The translations under genes were made by a program, and so were the position numbers. From NCBI GenBank assembly GCA_963682025.1, contig OY821518.1:10907090-10971089 (forward strand): DNA of 64,000 nucleotides, in the 5' to 3' direction. Under the pieces are notes generated by a model. It was not told the origin of the DNA. It did no database searches and worked only from the letters and a program-made list of their open reading frames with translations. This DNA comes from Cordilura impudica (lineage: Eukaryota > Arthropoda > Insecta > Diptera > Scathophagidae). Of this stretch, positions 1-11,477 are shown piece by piece (the stretch's first letter is position 1; each line of letters starts with the position of its first letter).

Positions 1-267
1 TTAAATGGATTTTCGCCAATAGAATTTTTCAATCCATAAAGAGGTTGTATTCAGTGTTGTATCCCAGTTTTGTTCTGTGATATAACTCCATTGGATTTGA
101 ATTTTTTCTGTTTCAGATGATATAAATTTAAACTCTTCTAATATATTGGTTATCTGTTCTTTTACCCGATTTAATGTGTTTTGTATTGAAAATTTTGGCA
201 TTTTTTTTAATACAATAATATTTTTTGGCAATCGACTTTCTAATTCATTAAAAACTGTTGTTGGTGT
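1..267 (-). pseudogene. C-terminal fragment of a transposon-type protein (hAT-like?)
   Basis: An open frame of 88 codons runs on the minus strand from just after a stop at 268-270 to a stop at 1-3. The N-terminal part reads VFNELESRLPKNIIVLKK and is followed by KFSIQNTLNRVKEQ. The end carries IQIQWSYITEQNW and a terminal WIEKFYW. The order 'LP.NI.VLK', 'FS..NTL', 'I..QWS.I...NW' and a final FW-type motif resembles the C-terminal stretch of some insect hAT-type transposases; this comes from memory of the family, not a search. No catalytic residues are visible. The frame upstream of 268 is broken by stops, so this looks like a decayed 3' end. It could also belong to an unrelated mobile-element protein. 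Confidence 0.35.
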
Positions 268-650
268 TTACATTCTTCTATTCCAAAATGTTTTGTTATA
301 TTTGTTGAAAGAAACCAGCAGGGTGGTAAATGGAGTAGTACACAAAATTGCTGTACAACACTTTGAGAAATTAAAACATATCAATACCATTAAAATTATA
401 TATTCAAAAATAATGAAAAAAAAAAAAATATCAAAAAAAGATGCTAAAAGCAACTTTTTATTAATAAAAGATTCTAAGTCAGCATCTAACATCTTTTGAT
501 AAATTTTGGATGCTAAACGACAAAGAAAGATGGTAAATCTAGCAACTAAAAAGCTAAAACGGCAACACTGAAAACCAAGAACCAGAGTTCAGAAAAAAAC
601 ACACACTGAATAAAAAACTCGTACATATATGTAAACAAACATAACTTACA
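268..650. other. AT-rich spacer, nothing recognised
   Basis: The sequence is A/T-rich. It may contain the disrupted upstream part of the fragment that ends at position 1, but no frame is open for long and I see no motif. Confidence 0.5.
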
Positions 651-1264
651 CCAACACACACATATTTTTATTTTCATACCAATTATGTTTGTTTTTAAAT
701 TTTCTTCGGTGCCCAACACAACCATGCCTGTGTTCGTTTTAATATTTCGTTATTTACACGAACATTTTTGTATTACCTACTTTTTGTTTCAATCACACAT
801 AAAGCACACATTTTTGAGTGTTGCTTTATTTGAAGTTCATGTTCTGGTACGTGTACTGAAAAAAAAAAACAGAACATGTACAATAAACAGGTTCGAGTTC
901 AGTTATATTTTAAACACGACTTAAACACGAATTAAAATATAACTGAACTCGAACCTGTTTATTGTACATGTTCTGCTTTTTCTTACTACACGAGCCACAA
1001 CACGACTTAAAATATAACTGAACTCGAACCTGTTTATTGTACATGTTCTGTGTTTTTTTTCACTACACGTACCAGAACATGAACTTCAAATAAAGCAACA
1101 CTCAAAAATGTGTGCTTTATGTGTGATTGAAACAAAAAGTATGTGATACAAAAATGTTCGTGTAAATAACGAAATATTAAAACGAACACAGTCATGGTTG
1201 TGTTGGGCACCGTAGAAAATTTAGAAACGCACATAATTGATATGAAAATAAAGATATGTGTTGG
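651..1264. repeat. Long fold-back (inverted repeat) element, arms about 260 bp
   Basis: The left arm (651 to about 915) and right arm (about 1007-1264) are near-identical inverted copies; both ends read CCAACACA inward on their own strand. The innermost 44 bp of the left arm (871-915) is also complementary to 932-975, so the inner end of the right arm is present twice (932-975 and 1006-1050). The whole region could fold into a long hairpin. Antisense-related frames in the two arms (685-924 plus, 1034-1234 minus) are products of the symmetry, not genes. No clear target duplication was found. It is either a fold-back/MITE-type element or a long hairpin-RNA locus. Confidence 0.85.
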
Positions 1265-2343
1265 CTGCTTTTGAACAAAACATTATGTGTTTCATGTGTG
1301 TATTTTCTGAACCTTGCCAAGAACAAATATTCTGCTTGAGTTATAACATCTCATTTGCAAGCCATTTTAATTAATTGTGTAAATTTTAAATGCACATCTA
1401 GCCATATCAAAAAGATGAATTATACAGAATTGTAAAAATATTTTTTTTTATAATATCTGTATGTTTTTTATATTATTCTTATGTAATTCTCATGATATTT
1501 TTATCTTATTTTTTATATTTTTTTTCTTTGTTTTTATGTTATTTTTACATAATTGAAATTGAAAATGTACAAATTAAAAATAAATTTAAAAAAAAAGTAG
1601 TGTAGGGGAAAAAGTGGGTGTAGGGAAAAAAGGGAATTTTTTTTTCATAAGCGTAGAGATTTCTGAAAAAATCTCCTGGCATCACTAGTACCTATTAAAA
1701 AAACCAATGTAAAAATTCACAAAACAACGCGACGTAGACGTGCTTTGTTCAAAAGCTGCTCGTGCTGCTATGCACATGTTTGTGTATTAACAAAAATATA
1801 CGATATCCCAGTCATCATTTCGAAGATTGTTTTAACAAAAATTACCTTACTGTGTCTTCTTAGAGCACTTTTGAAGATTAAAAACTGATTAATCACGTGC
1901 GCAATTAGAAAAAGACTAGAAAATGATTTTTGCTTTCTCTTAAAAAGTGATTTGTAGAAAAATTACATTAAATAAGACTCAAAAATGAGTCGAAACTGAT
2001 CAGAAAAGCGGATAAAAAGGACTCTCAAGAAGATTCGCGGGTAAGATAATATTTAATCCCAGCAAAAGATTATTTTGTGATCAGATATGAGTCAAAAAGA
2101 CTCTACATGATAATTTATTGCATAAAATGCTTACTTGGATTTTATTCACTATCTGTAGAAACTGGTTTTTTAAGTAAAACAAATCTGCACACAATTTCAA
2201 TTCTATTTCGTTCACAATGATACGATCACTTTGCTTACTAGCTACCAGTAAAATAAGAAAATAGTATTATAATACAACGTAATGATGAATTGTACTTCTC
2301 AATTAGTTTATTTTTAATGTGCCATAAGAAGTACGGTTTGTAC
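1265..2343. other. AT-rich gene-free stretch
   Basis: Poly-A and poly-T runs and scattered stops fill all frames. I see no repeat family shared with the rest of the window and no coding signature. Confidence 0.5.
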
Positions 2344-2600
2344 TAAGAAAAGCATGAATATATGTTTCCCAGGGCGAAGCTTCATCATTGCACTTTAATT
2401 GAGTTGAGCTCCGCGACTATTCATAATGTGAATAGCTCTTGTCTAAAATTTTTGGTAGTTGGGAATGGCGTTTGTGTTAAGAAAAGCATAAATGCATGTT
2501 TCCCAGGGCAAGGCTCGATCATTGCACATTGATTGAGCTGAGCTCCGCGATTATTCTTAATGTGGATAACTCTTGAAACAAAATTTTGGGAATGGCGTTT
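2344..2600. repeat. 134-bp tandem duplication
   Basis: Two diverged copies follow each other (2344-2477 and 2478-2600). Each runs from TAAGAAAAGCAT through GTTTCCCAGGGC and GAGCTCCGCG to GGGAATGGCGTTT. The copies are richer in G+C than their surroundings. No reading frame is conserved between them, so they are treated as a non-coding duplication. Confidence 0.8.
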
Positions 2601-2829
2601 GGTTCCGTCCCCGACATTAAATAACAAATTTTACAAATTTATTGTAATTAACATCTTTTTTTAACATCTGACAAAAAATAGTATTTTTCTAAACACCAAT
2701 TTTTTTACAGGGTAAATAAATATTTTATGGTTACCACCTAATACTTTTGAATGCAAGTATGCAGGGTTTATACATGTACTAAGAATACAACTCTTAAAAC
2801 CATACTATTTTTGCAACTCTAAAAATTTC

Positions 2830-3650
2830 AGAATTTTGTATAAATAAAATAGAATACCGATTTATTTTAATATGCGCTTATTATGGATATACACATACAG
2901 AATATATGAATATTATTTATAGTATTTATTTTGATATTGGCAACAGTAGTATTTATCAATTTGTTACATTTTGTGATGTTATAAAATATATTGATATTGA
3001 TTTTATATAGTTTCTTTTATTAATTAATTAACTTAAATATTACACCAAAAAATATTGATATTGATGAATTTTTATATTATTAACACAACGACCACAAAAA
3101 CAACATGCACAGCTATGACAAAATACAAAATTTAGGAAAACAATATAGGAAAACGTCATATTTTTATTTACCTTTTCAGTGATTTCTCGGCAGCTATGAA
3201 ACCTATTGTCATGATTTAGAAACAGGAGCCTTCTCATGATGTTAGTGAATCATTCGCACTAAAAACAAGCGCCCTAGCTGTCCTATTGAAGGCGTTATCA
3301 CAAGAACACATATACAAATCATATTTTCTCAGGACTTTTTTTACTTCTTCGCTCAATTCTCGGGACCGGATTAACCGATTTGGACGATTTTAAATAGCAA
3401 ACTTCTCAGGATGTTAGTGAATCATTTTTTATACCAACGAGTACCCTAGCTACCCGATTGAAGCCGTCATCGTGATTTCCACAGACGTACAGCCGGACAT
3501 ACGGACAGACGGACATCGCTATATCAACTTCGCTTGTTATAAGGATCACAAATATATATATTTTATGGGGTCCAGATTTTTTTTTTCTAATTATTACAAA
3601 CGGAATGACAAACTTATATATACCGTCTGCACACTGGAGTGGAGGGTATA
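2830..3650 (+). mobile_element. HINE-like non-autonomous element, family 2, copy 1
   Basis: The stretch matches 56270-57379 over most of its length, including ACCGATTTATT near the start, a shared central part with CAACNACCACAAAAACAAC, ACAGACGGACATCGCTAT, TATGGGGTCCAGA and a terminal GAGGGTATA. It holds an internal duplication: two related blocks of about 200 bp both carry CTTCTCA...GTTAGTGAATCATT and CCCTAGCT (about 3215-3300 and 3395-3470). Short CGGACAGACGGACA repeats are typical of dipteran interspersed elements. It has no coding capacity. The assignment to Helentron-associated repeats is an inference from this style. Confidence 0.6.
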
Positions 3651-6289
3651 ATAATTTATAAATTTGTTTACCTTTTTCATAAGACCTTTTATTTAACATC
3701 TTCTTTCAACACATTTCTCCACTCATTTCTATCACCAACCACCACACATTACGTTTTTAATAAACTTTTCTTCCTCTTTAAATTAACTCTTATTTTAAAA
3801 GAAAACAATCAACTAAATAAAATAAAATTTTCCCAATTCTTTCTATTTATCCATCTATTTTTCGAAACCCCACCAAACTTATGGTTTGATTTTAATTCAT
3901 TTTTTTTTTATTATTTTTTTCGTTTTGCACTACACCTTATTAAATACGTTTAATGTACAAGCAAGAATCATATATTTTTTTATTACAAATTATAATATAT
4001 AATATATTGCTCTTTTTTAACAATTCCAGTTTCATATTTTCTCTTACTACATTTTTTTTTCTGTTTTTAAACACTTTTTTGGCAACCCTGAAAATTGCTG
4101 CTCATCGCAACTCTTCTTCTTCATATGCCAAATGAACATTCTGAGATCTGCCACTCTTGTTCATAAATATGTTTAATGTTCAAATGAACATTCTGAGAAC
4201 TGCCACTCTTGGATAGTCAGTTTATGATGAACAATTTTCAGTTTGCACATCCTCATTTATATATGATTCTTGGTTTTACTAAAAGTACCCAAATATTTAA
4301 AATTTTAATAATATTTTTTATTATTTTATAATGAATTAATCACGGAATATTGTTAATATTCATATTAATATTAATATTGTTAATAATATCTAGTGGAATA
4401 TTGCTAATATTTACTTTAAATTTTATAATGCGGGCTGTTTTATCCCCATACGATTGATAAAATATTTTTCAACAATTTTTTTCGCCCTTCCCCTTTTATT
4501 AACTTTAATTAAACGAGTAAATGTTTTATTTTGCTACTAATTTTTTTGAGTGTTATTTGTTCATAATATACTAACTAACTTAATAGCAAAATAAATAAAT
4601 TCCAGGAAGAAAAGGAAAATACGAGCACATATTTAAATTTTTTTATTTTCATGGGTCGGAGATTTTTGTTTTTCTCACCCAAATTTACTTTTTGAATTTT
4701 TGTTAAACAAAAAGAAAGAGAAGAAAAAAGAAAAATGTACTTAACGCACTTAATTAACTTAATTGATTGTCATTAAATTCATCCTCTTAAGAATTTTCAG
4801 TTTTATTTCAGACATTGGTCTACTGGTACTTTGGTTTCTTTGCTTTATGAGCTTTTTCCTTTTTTACTTTTTTTTTTATTTATTTAATTTTTTTTTCGTA
4901 AATTGTAGTAAATGAAAAGTTAGTAACTAAATTGATGGTGTTGTATGAAAGTTCATGTATTTTGAGCCTGCAAATTGCTTTATCTACAAATAACAACATA
5001 ATTTAAGGCGTTGAACACTAAATTATGATAATGAAAAATGACAGAGATTAGATAGCAGCAATTATAGCAATTTGTTGTTGTTTAAAATTAACCTTTGTTT
5101 TGAAACAAGAAGAAAACATAATAAATTTTTAACATCTTTATTAATAAATTCTTTATGTTTAAAAAATAAAAGGCGTAATTTGTAGGTAAAGGGAGAACAG
5201 GTGGGGATATATTAAGGAAGTTCGATTTTCTTCTCACTGTTATGTTATCATTGGACGCCAGTTATTCCTTTGCAGTTACATCTGAACTTAAAAAATATTT
5301 TTGGAAATATGATTTATAGTGAAGATATTTGATTGAAAAAAAAAACAATCACCCCTGTTCTTAAAACCACTATCACAAAAAAAACTCGTAAATTAAAAAA
5401 TTCTTAAATTTACGAGTTTTTTGCTGTCCTATGATTTCAATACGAATATTTTTTCTTATTTAAGAGATAAAAAAAGCAATTGATATATAAATTCAATCAT
5501 GTTTTTATTGAAACTTGTCATTATTTTAAAATGTTAGGCATTAATTTTATTAAAAAAACGATTTTAAAAAACGTCTACATTTTGCGCTGATTTAAAAAAA
5601 AAACTCGTAATCAGTAGTCAATGTTAATAAAACACACTTTTGCAGATTATGTTGTTCTATAACTATAATAAAAACTTTTTATTTGCACAATCTATTTTCC
5701 AATATAATTTTTCAATGAAAACATAAAATCTTTATGCACTAATTATTACGAATAAAGGAATTTAAAATAATATTTCACTCAAATCACATATTTTTATATT
5801 TTTTTGCATATGACTGCCACAACTTTGTTTATGTTCGAAACAGAAGTGATGCCAGTCAAATCCAATTTATTTGAATTTCGAATTTTCTTTGGTGATGCCT
5901 AACTTAGTAACAAAAACAATTAACTGAACAAGTAAAATGTTATTTTAAAAGAAAATATTTTGTTTTTTACTTTCTTTGTAATCTTAAGGAAAAACATGCA
6001 AAAATTACTTAAGGTTTTTTGTGAAAGTGACTAAAGAACTATATGGCACCTCGGTTTCTAGATAACATATGGTTCTGTTTCACGTCATATGACAATAAAA
6101 AATATGATTTCGAAAAATACTTAGAAAATATAAAATTTGTGTTTTCAAAATTTCAATTTCAAGTTATTTCAAATTCATTCTTATTCAAATAACAACGTTT
6201 CAAGAACAGTGTGTCAAAGCTATATACCAAATTTTTGAAGAATTAACTAGCTTAAAAGCAGTAGCTGTGTAACTTGAATAATCTCTATA
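3651..6289. other. AT-rich gene-free stretch
   Basis: No coding frame of interest. It contains a short 52-bp direct duplication around AAATGAACATTCTGAGA (4130 and 4182, each followed by CTGCCACTCTTG) and the hairpin at 5379-5422 listed separately. Part of 5200-5360 resembles 15520-15700 (GTTATTC...TTTCCAGTTA...ATTTTTGGAAA), suggesting an old dispersed repeat. Confidence 0.5.
5379..5422. repeat. Perfect 16-bp hairpin
   Basis: AAAAAACTCGTAAATT (5379-5394) and its exact reverse complement (5407-5422) flank a 12-nt loop. No gene is adjacent, so there is no reason to call it a terminator. It may be the remnant of a small inverted-repeat element. Confidence 0.75.
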
Positions 6290-7860
6290 TAAATTTCTGA
6301 TTTCTATTCAGGTCGTTTTTTAAAATCTCTATGTTTTTGGTAATCGATGTCAAACTTGCGTGAAATGAATTTTTTTTATATATTTGTATGGAAAGTGGTC
6401 GATCTTTTTCGAGTAGTATTTCGCCAACAGCACAATTATTGTTGAAATACTTTGAAATTTTAGGAAGATTATCTCGATATATTTGCAACTACAAATAGTA
6501 AAAAATTTTAGCAAGTCGTGATGGAAATTTTTTTTAAAGTTGCATCGAACTTGAAATATAGCAAATTTTTACACATTTGTAAAGAAAGTGATTGATCTTT
6601 TCCGAGTAGTTGTTCGCCCAGAGCACAATTTTAATCGGAATGACTTAATTTTTTATATGAGGCATCTGTGAATAAGGTCAATACGATAAGTTAAAGAAAC
6701 ATTTTTTGTTTTTTTTTTTTGAAAAATATTTGAAAAAAAATTTTTTTTTAGTTTCTGTTTTTTTTCGAGTAGTAGTTCCTCCAAGCTTCAATTTTTTGCG
6801 GAATGCTTTGAAACTTTTTTTGAAAAATTTTTTTTTGAAAAATTTTTTTTTAGTTTTCGTTTTTTTTCGAGTAGTAGTTCCTCCAAGCTTCAATTTTTTG
6901 CGGAATGCTTTGAAACTTGAAGGTAGTATTCTCCTTATATACAAAGCTCTAACGAATATAATTTTTTATTAAAATATCATCAAACTTCAAAAAAGAGCAT
7001 ATTTTCATACATTTGTATAGAAAATGACCAATATCAGTCGAGTAGTACTATACCGACGTCATAATTTTGGTCGGAATGGTTTACAATTTTTTGTCAGTAA
7101 ACTATGAATACAGTGGATGAAAAAATTTAAAATTCTGTTTTTTATTTTTTTACACTTTTTGCAAAATTTTCAATCTTTTTCGACTAGATGTTCCCGCACG
7201 CCAACTTTTTTGTCGAAATGCTTTGTAATTTTGAAAACATACTCTCCACATATCTGTGGCAACAAGCGATAACCGTCTAAGTCGACTTAGGAACGATTTG
7301 TATGCTATCATTTTTTACTAAAAACGCTTTATATTTACGTGAAATCCTCATATCTCTAGTACTGTTTAATAAATAGTTATTAATGAAAACGTACTGACCT
7401 AAGTCGTAATTAAGTCACATTACATTTATATAAAAAGTAATTTTTCTCGAAAGCATGATTATCGACTTAAGCGGTTAATGCTTGTGACCAGAGATATATT
7501 CAGATTAAAATACTAAGAGATTTTCCCAAGTGTTCTTCAAAATTTTTTTGTAAATAGGAATCAAACATATACGAAGATGATATTTTCATACATTTGAGTG
7601 GAAATCTTTTTCGAGTAGTAGTAAGCCCACTCCATAGTTTTTATCTGAATATTTTAATATTTCAGGAGAGTTATCTATCGGTGTAACTGCCTTCAAAATA
7701 TATAAAATCATACCATGTATTTTGGGAACATTTTTTTTTAAAATGAAGTCAAACATCTATGAAGTGAATATTTTCATACATTTGTATGGAAAGGCAACAA
7801 GCTTTTTCGAGTAGTATATTGCCCACGCTAGCAGGACAGTCCGCTTCAAGGGAAATTTAA
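6290..7860. repeat. Degenerate tandem family centred on CGAGTAGTA
   Basis: The motif TTTTCGAGTAGTA or a close variant recurs at about 6410, 6602, 6766, 6868, 7039, 7180, 7612 and 7808. It is usually preceded by CATACATTTGTATGGAAA and followed by GCCNAC...CACAATTTT and GGAATGCTTT. The spacing is irregular (about 100-430 bp). Two units (6746-6816 and 6848-6918) are nearly identical with a 102-bp period, a recent duplication within an old array. Frames in both directions across these units are artefacts of homopolymers. Confidence 0.7.
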
Positions 7861-7970
7861 GGGTAATACTTTTGGTACTTGTACGATTCCAAAAAGTATA
7901 CACTTGTTATACTAAATACTTATATTTATCTTTTAACATGGTTTCAAACATGAAAAAGGTTAATTTTTAC

Positions 7971-8039
7971 TACTCGAGCTACTCGTTAAGCTCGAGTGGC
8001 TCATTTACTACTCGAGTAACTCGAGTACTTGAGCTTGGC
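7971..8039. repeat. Cluster of CTCGAG motifs
   Basis: Within about 70 bp, ACTCGAGCTACTCG, GCTCGAGTGGCTC, ACTCGAGTAACTCGAGTA and CTTGAGCTTGG occur as imperfect repeats of ACTCGAGY. The G+C content is much higher than nearby. It is a short palindrome-rich tandem repeat; no function is evident. Confidence 0.55.
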
Positions 8040-8295
8040 CGTGGGCTCTGGTAAATACCAAACAAATTTTTGCGTTCTCATACTTTATGTAAAACAATTT
8101 TGATGTTCATGATTTTTGAGGTGAAACAGACTATTGAGTGAAATTTTTTTATAAGTAAAAGTGGTGAAAAAATTCCATATGATGTTAAAATTATGGTGAG
8201 GTGTGTTTTTAGGGTTTTGATTGTTTATTTTAGATTACATATATAAAATTATAAAAAGGCACAAGAAATGTTTTTTTTTATAATTTCGATTTTAT

Positions 8296-8425
8296 TTAAT
8301 AGTAGCAAATCCCAGTCCTCAAAATTCGAGTGCAAATTCTAAGAAATTTTATTTTTTCATTTAATAAAGACCCTTAAGGTGTGCTAAGCAATTTTAGTCA
8401 ATTCACAATTCAATACTTTTTAAAT
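8296..8425 (+). repeat. 5' end fragment of interspersed family H
   Basis: AGTAGCAAATCCCAGTCCTC followed by AAAATTCGAGTGCAAATTCT and TTTAATAAAGACCCTTAA matches the 5' end of the family-H copy at 47996. The rest of that element is missing here. Confidence 0.6.
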
Positions 8426-8483
8426 ATTATTATTTATTGGTTTATGTCTAAGATTATTTTTCAATTCAAGACAATTATTACTA

Positions 8484-11477
8484 CTAGCAGGTTCCAGCGC
8501 TCGAAATTCGAGTACAATTTCTAGGCAACTTTATTTTTCAACTTAGCCAATTCACAAACCAACAGGTTTTTTGGTTTATTATTATTGTGAATGAAGAAAG
8601 CAAACTCATTAACAAACACATTAAAAAATTTAATAAACACACACATAGCATATGTATAATTTTATGTATGTGTTAGTAGCAGCTTTAAATGCAGTTAACT
8701 CAAAATAAAGGAAAAATTTAAAAAATCTATAAATCTGATGAACAGCTGAAAAGAAATACCTTTCAAATAATATACGTTTGACCAAAATCGGGATAAAATG
8801 TTAGAACAAAACATTGGTCACAAGAAATCGCGTAGCTTATTAATATTATTGATAAATGAAAGAAAGAAACTCATTTATTTTACACACACATTAACTAATT
8901 TAATAAACACACATATGGCATTGTATAATTTTATGTATGTGTTATTAGCAACTTTATATGGATTTTAATCAAAAAAAAAAAAAAGAAGAAAAATGAAAAA
9001 TTTAAAAATATGTAAATCTGGTGGACAGCTAAAAAGAAATATCTTTCAAATAATATACGTTTGGTCAGAACAGGGATAAAATTAATATTATAGATAAATG
9101 GAAAAAAATAAACTCATTCGTTTTTACATACACATTAACAAATTTAATAAACATACACATAGCATATGTATAATTTTATGTATGTATGTGTTAGTAGCAG
9201 CTTTAAATCCATTTTACTCAAAAAAAAAAAAAAAAAATTAAAAATCTATAAATCTGATGAACATCTGAAAAGAAATACCTTTCAAATAATATAAGTTTGG
9301 TCAAAATCGGGATAAAATAGTAAAACAAAACATCGGTCACAAGAAATCGCGTAGCCTATTAATATTATAGATAAATTGAAAAAAAAGAAACTCATTTGTT
9401 TTCACACCCACATTAACAAATTTAATAAACACACACATAGCATATGTATAATTTTATGTATGTGTTAGTAGCAGCTTTAAATCCATTTTACTCAAAAAAA
9501 AAAAAAAAAAAAAAAAATTAAAAATCTATAAATCTGATAAACAGCTGAAAAGAAATACCTTTCAAATAATATAAGTTTGATCAAAATCGGGATAAAATGG
9601 TAGAACAAAACATCGGTCACAAGAAATCGCGTAGCCTATTAATTTTATAGATAAATGGAAAAAAAGAAACTCATTTGTTTTCACACCCACATTAGCAAAT
9701 TTAATTAGCACACACATAGCATATGTATAATTTTATGTATGTGTTAGTAGCAGCGTTAAATGCAATTTACTCAAAAAAAAAAAAAAAAAAATTAAAAATC
9801 TGCAAAATCTGGTAGACAGCTAAAAAGAAATATCTTTCAAATAATATACGTTTAGTCAAAATTGGGATAAAATTGTTTAAGAAAACATCGGTCACAAAAA
9901 ATCGCCCTACCTGTTAATAATATAGATTAAAATAAATGACAAAATGAAATGAATTACTGTTGTGATTTTGCTGATTTTCCAGTTCGAGTGTGCAGGTATT
10001 GCAATGATGCAGCAATGTAGAACGGTCAGCACAAACTGCTTTGTTGCAAGCAATACGCTTTGGTTTTACGCTGGCGTCCGAACTCCACATGACATAACTG
10101 GCATGACGGCCGATTTGATCGAGGCGCAAAAGAAGGTGAAGCTCCTGCTGTCGGTCTTGCTTCTACCTGCAAGGACAAAAAATATTTAGTTTTTCCGCTT
10201 TTGTGTGTTTCAAAATTATTTTATTTTACCTTTACATTGAATGCTTCCATAAACTGCTTCGAATATCTTTCAAATAATATACGTTTGGTCAAAATCGGGA
10301 TAAAACGGTAGAACAAAACATCGGTCACAAGAAATAGGGTAGCCTATTAATATTATAGATAAATGGAAAAAAATAAACTCATTTGTTTTTACACACACAT
10401 TAACAAATTTAATAAAGACACACATAGCATATGTATAATTTTATGTATGTATGTGTTAGTAGCAGCTTTAAATCCATTTTACTCAAAAAAAAAAAAAAAA
10501 AAAAAAATTAAAAATCCATAAATCTGATGAACAGCTGAAAAGAAATACCTTTCAAATAATATAAGTTTGATCAAAATCGGGATAAAATGGTAGAACAAAA
10601 CATCGGTCACAAGAAATCGTGTAGCCTATTAATATTATAGATAAATGGAAAAAAAGAAACTCATTTGTTTTCACACCCACATTAGCAAATTTAATTAACA
10701 CATACATAGCATATGTATAATTTTATGTATATGTTTGTAGCAGCGTTAAATGCAATTTACTCAAAAAAAAAAAAAAAATTAAAAATTAAAAATCTATAAA
10801 TCTGATGAACAGCTGAAAAGAAATACGTTTCAGATAATATACGTTTGGTCAAAATCGGGATAAAACGGTAGAACAAAACATCGGTCACAAGAAATAGGGT
10901 AGCCTATTAATATTATAGATAAATGGAAAAAAATAAACTCATTTGTTTTTACACACACATTAACAAATTTAATAAACACACACATAGCATATGTATAATT
11001 TTATGTATGTATGTGTTAGTAGCAGCTTTAAATCCATTTTACTCAAAAAAAAAAAAAAAAAAAAAATTAAAAATCTATAAATCTGATAAACAGCTGAAAA
11101 GAAATACCTTTCAAATAATATAAGTTTGATCAAAATCGGGATAAAATGGTAGAACAAAACATCGGTCACAAGAAATCGCGTAGCCTATTAATATTATAGA
11201 TAAATGGAAAAAAAGAAACTCATTTGTTTTCACACCCACATTAGCAAATTTAATTAGCACACACATAGCATATGTATAATTTTATGTATGTGTTAGTAGC
11301 AGCGTTAAATGCAATTTACTCAAAAAAAAAAAAAAAAAAAATTAAAAATCTGCAAAATCTGGTAGACAGCTAAAAAGAAATATCTTTCAAATAATATACG
11401 TTTAGTCAAAATTGGGATAAAATTGTTTAACAAAACATCGGTCACAAAAAATCGCCCTACCTGTTAATAATATAGAT
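8484..11477 (+). mobile_element. Family-H element expanded into a nine-unit tandem array
   Basis: The 5' end CTAGCAGGTTCCAGCGCTCG and the palindrome CTCGAAATTCGAG match single-unit copies elsewhere (35276, 47996). The internal part is then repeated: the marker CACATTARCAAATTTAAT occurs near 8617, 8887, 9131, 9410, 9688, 10397, 10678, 10957 and 11236, giving a basic period of about 279 bp. Units end in GTAGCCTATTAATATTATAGAT and contain a variable poly-A tract. A block of about 830 bp (9430-10263) recurs almost unchanged at 10980-11813 and carries a piggyBac fragment with it. It has no own protein. Subterminal palindromes, absence of a target duplication and internal tandem growth resemble Helentron-associated elements, but that class is an inference. 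Confidence 0.75.
9914..10263 (-). pseudogene. piggyBac transposase C-terminal fragment, copy A
   Basis: This is a nearly exact copy of 11464-11813, truncated at 10263 where family-H sequence resumes (GAAT|ATCTTTCAAATAATATACG). The minus strand reads RPSCQLCHVEFGRQRKTKAYC in one frame and ACNKAVCADRSTLLHHCNTC in another. Together they give the CxxC...RKTK..C..C....C..(H/R)S.....C..C pattern of the piggyBac C-terminal cysteine-rich domain, broken by a frameshift. An intron-like stretch (GTAAAA...TTGCAG, minus strand) precedes it, as in copy B. The plus-strand frame 9962-10189 is an antisense shadow. It was duplicated as part of the surrounding array. Confidence 0.75.

Noticed and set aside
685..1234. 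Mirror-image frames in the fold-back element
   Set aside because: The same sequence read from two arms; symmetry, not selection, explains the match.
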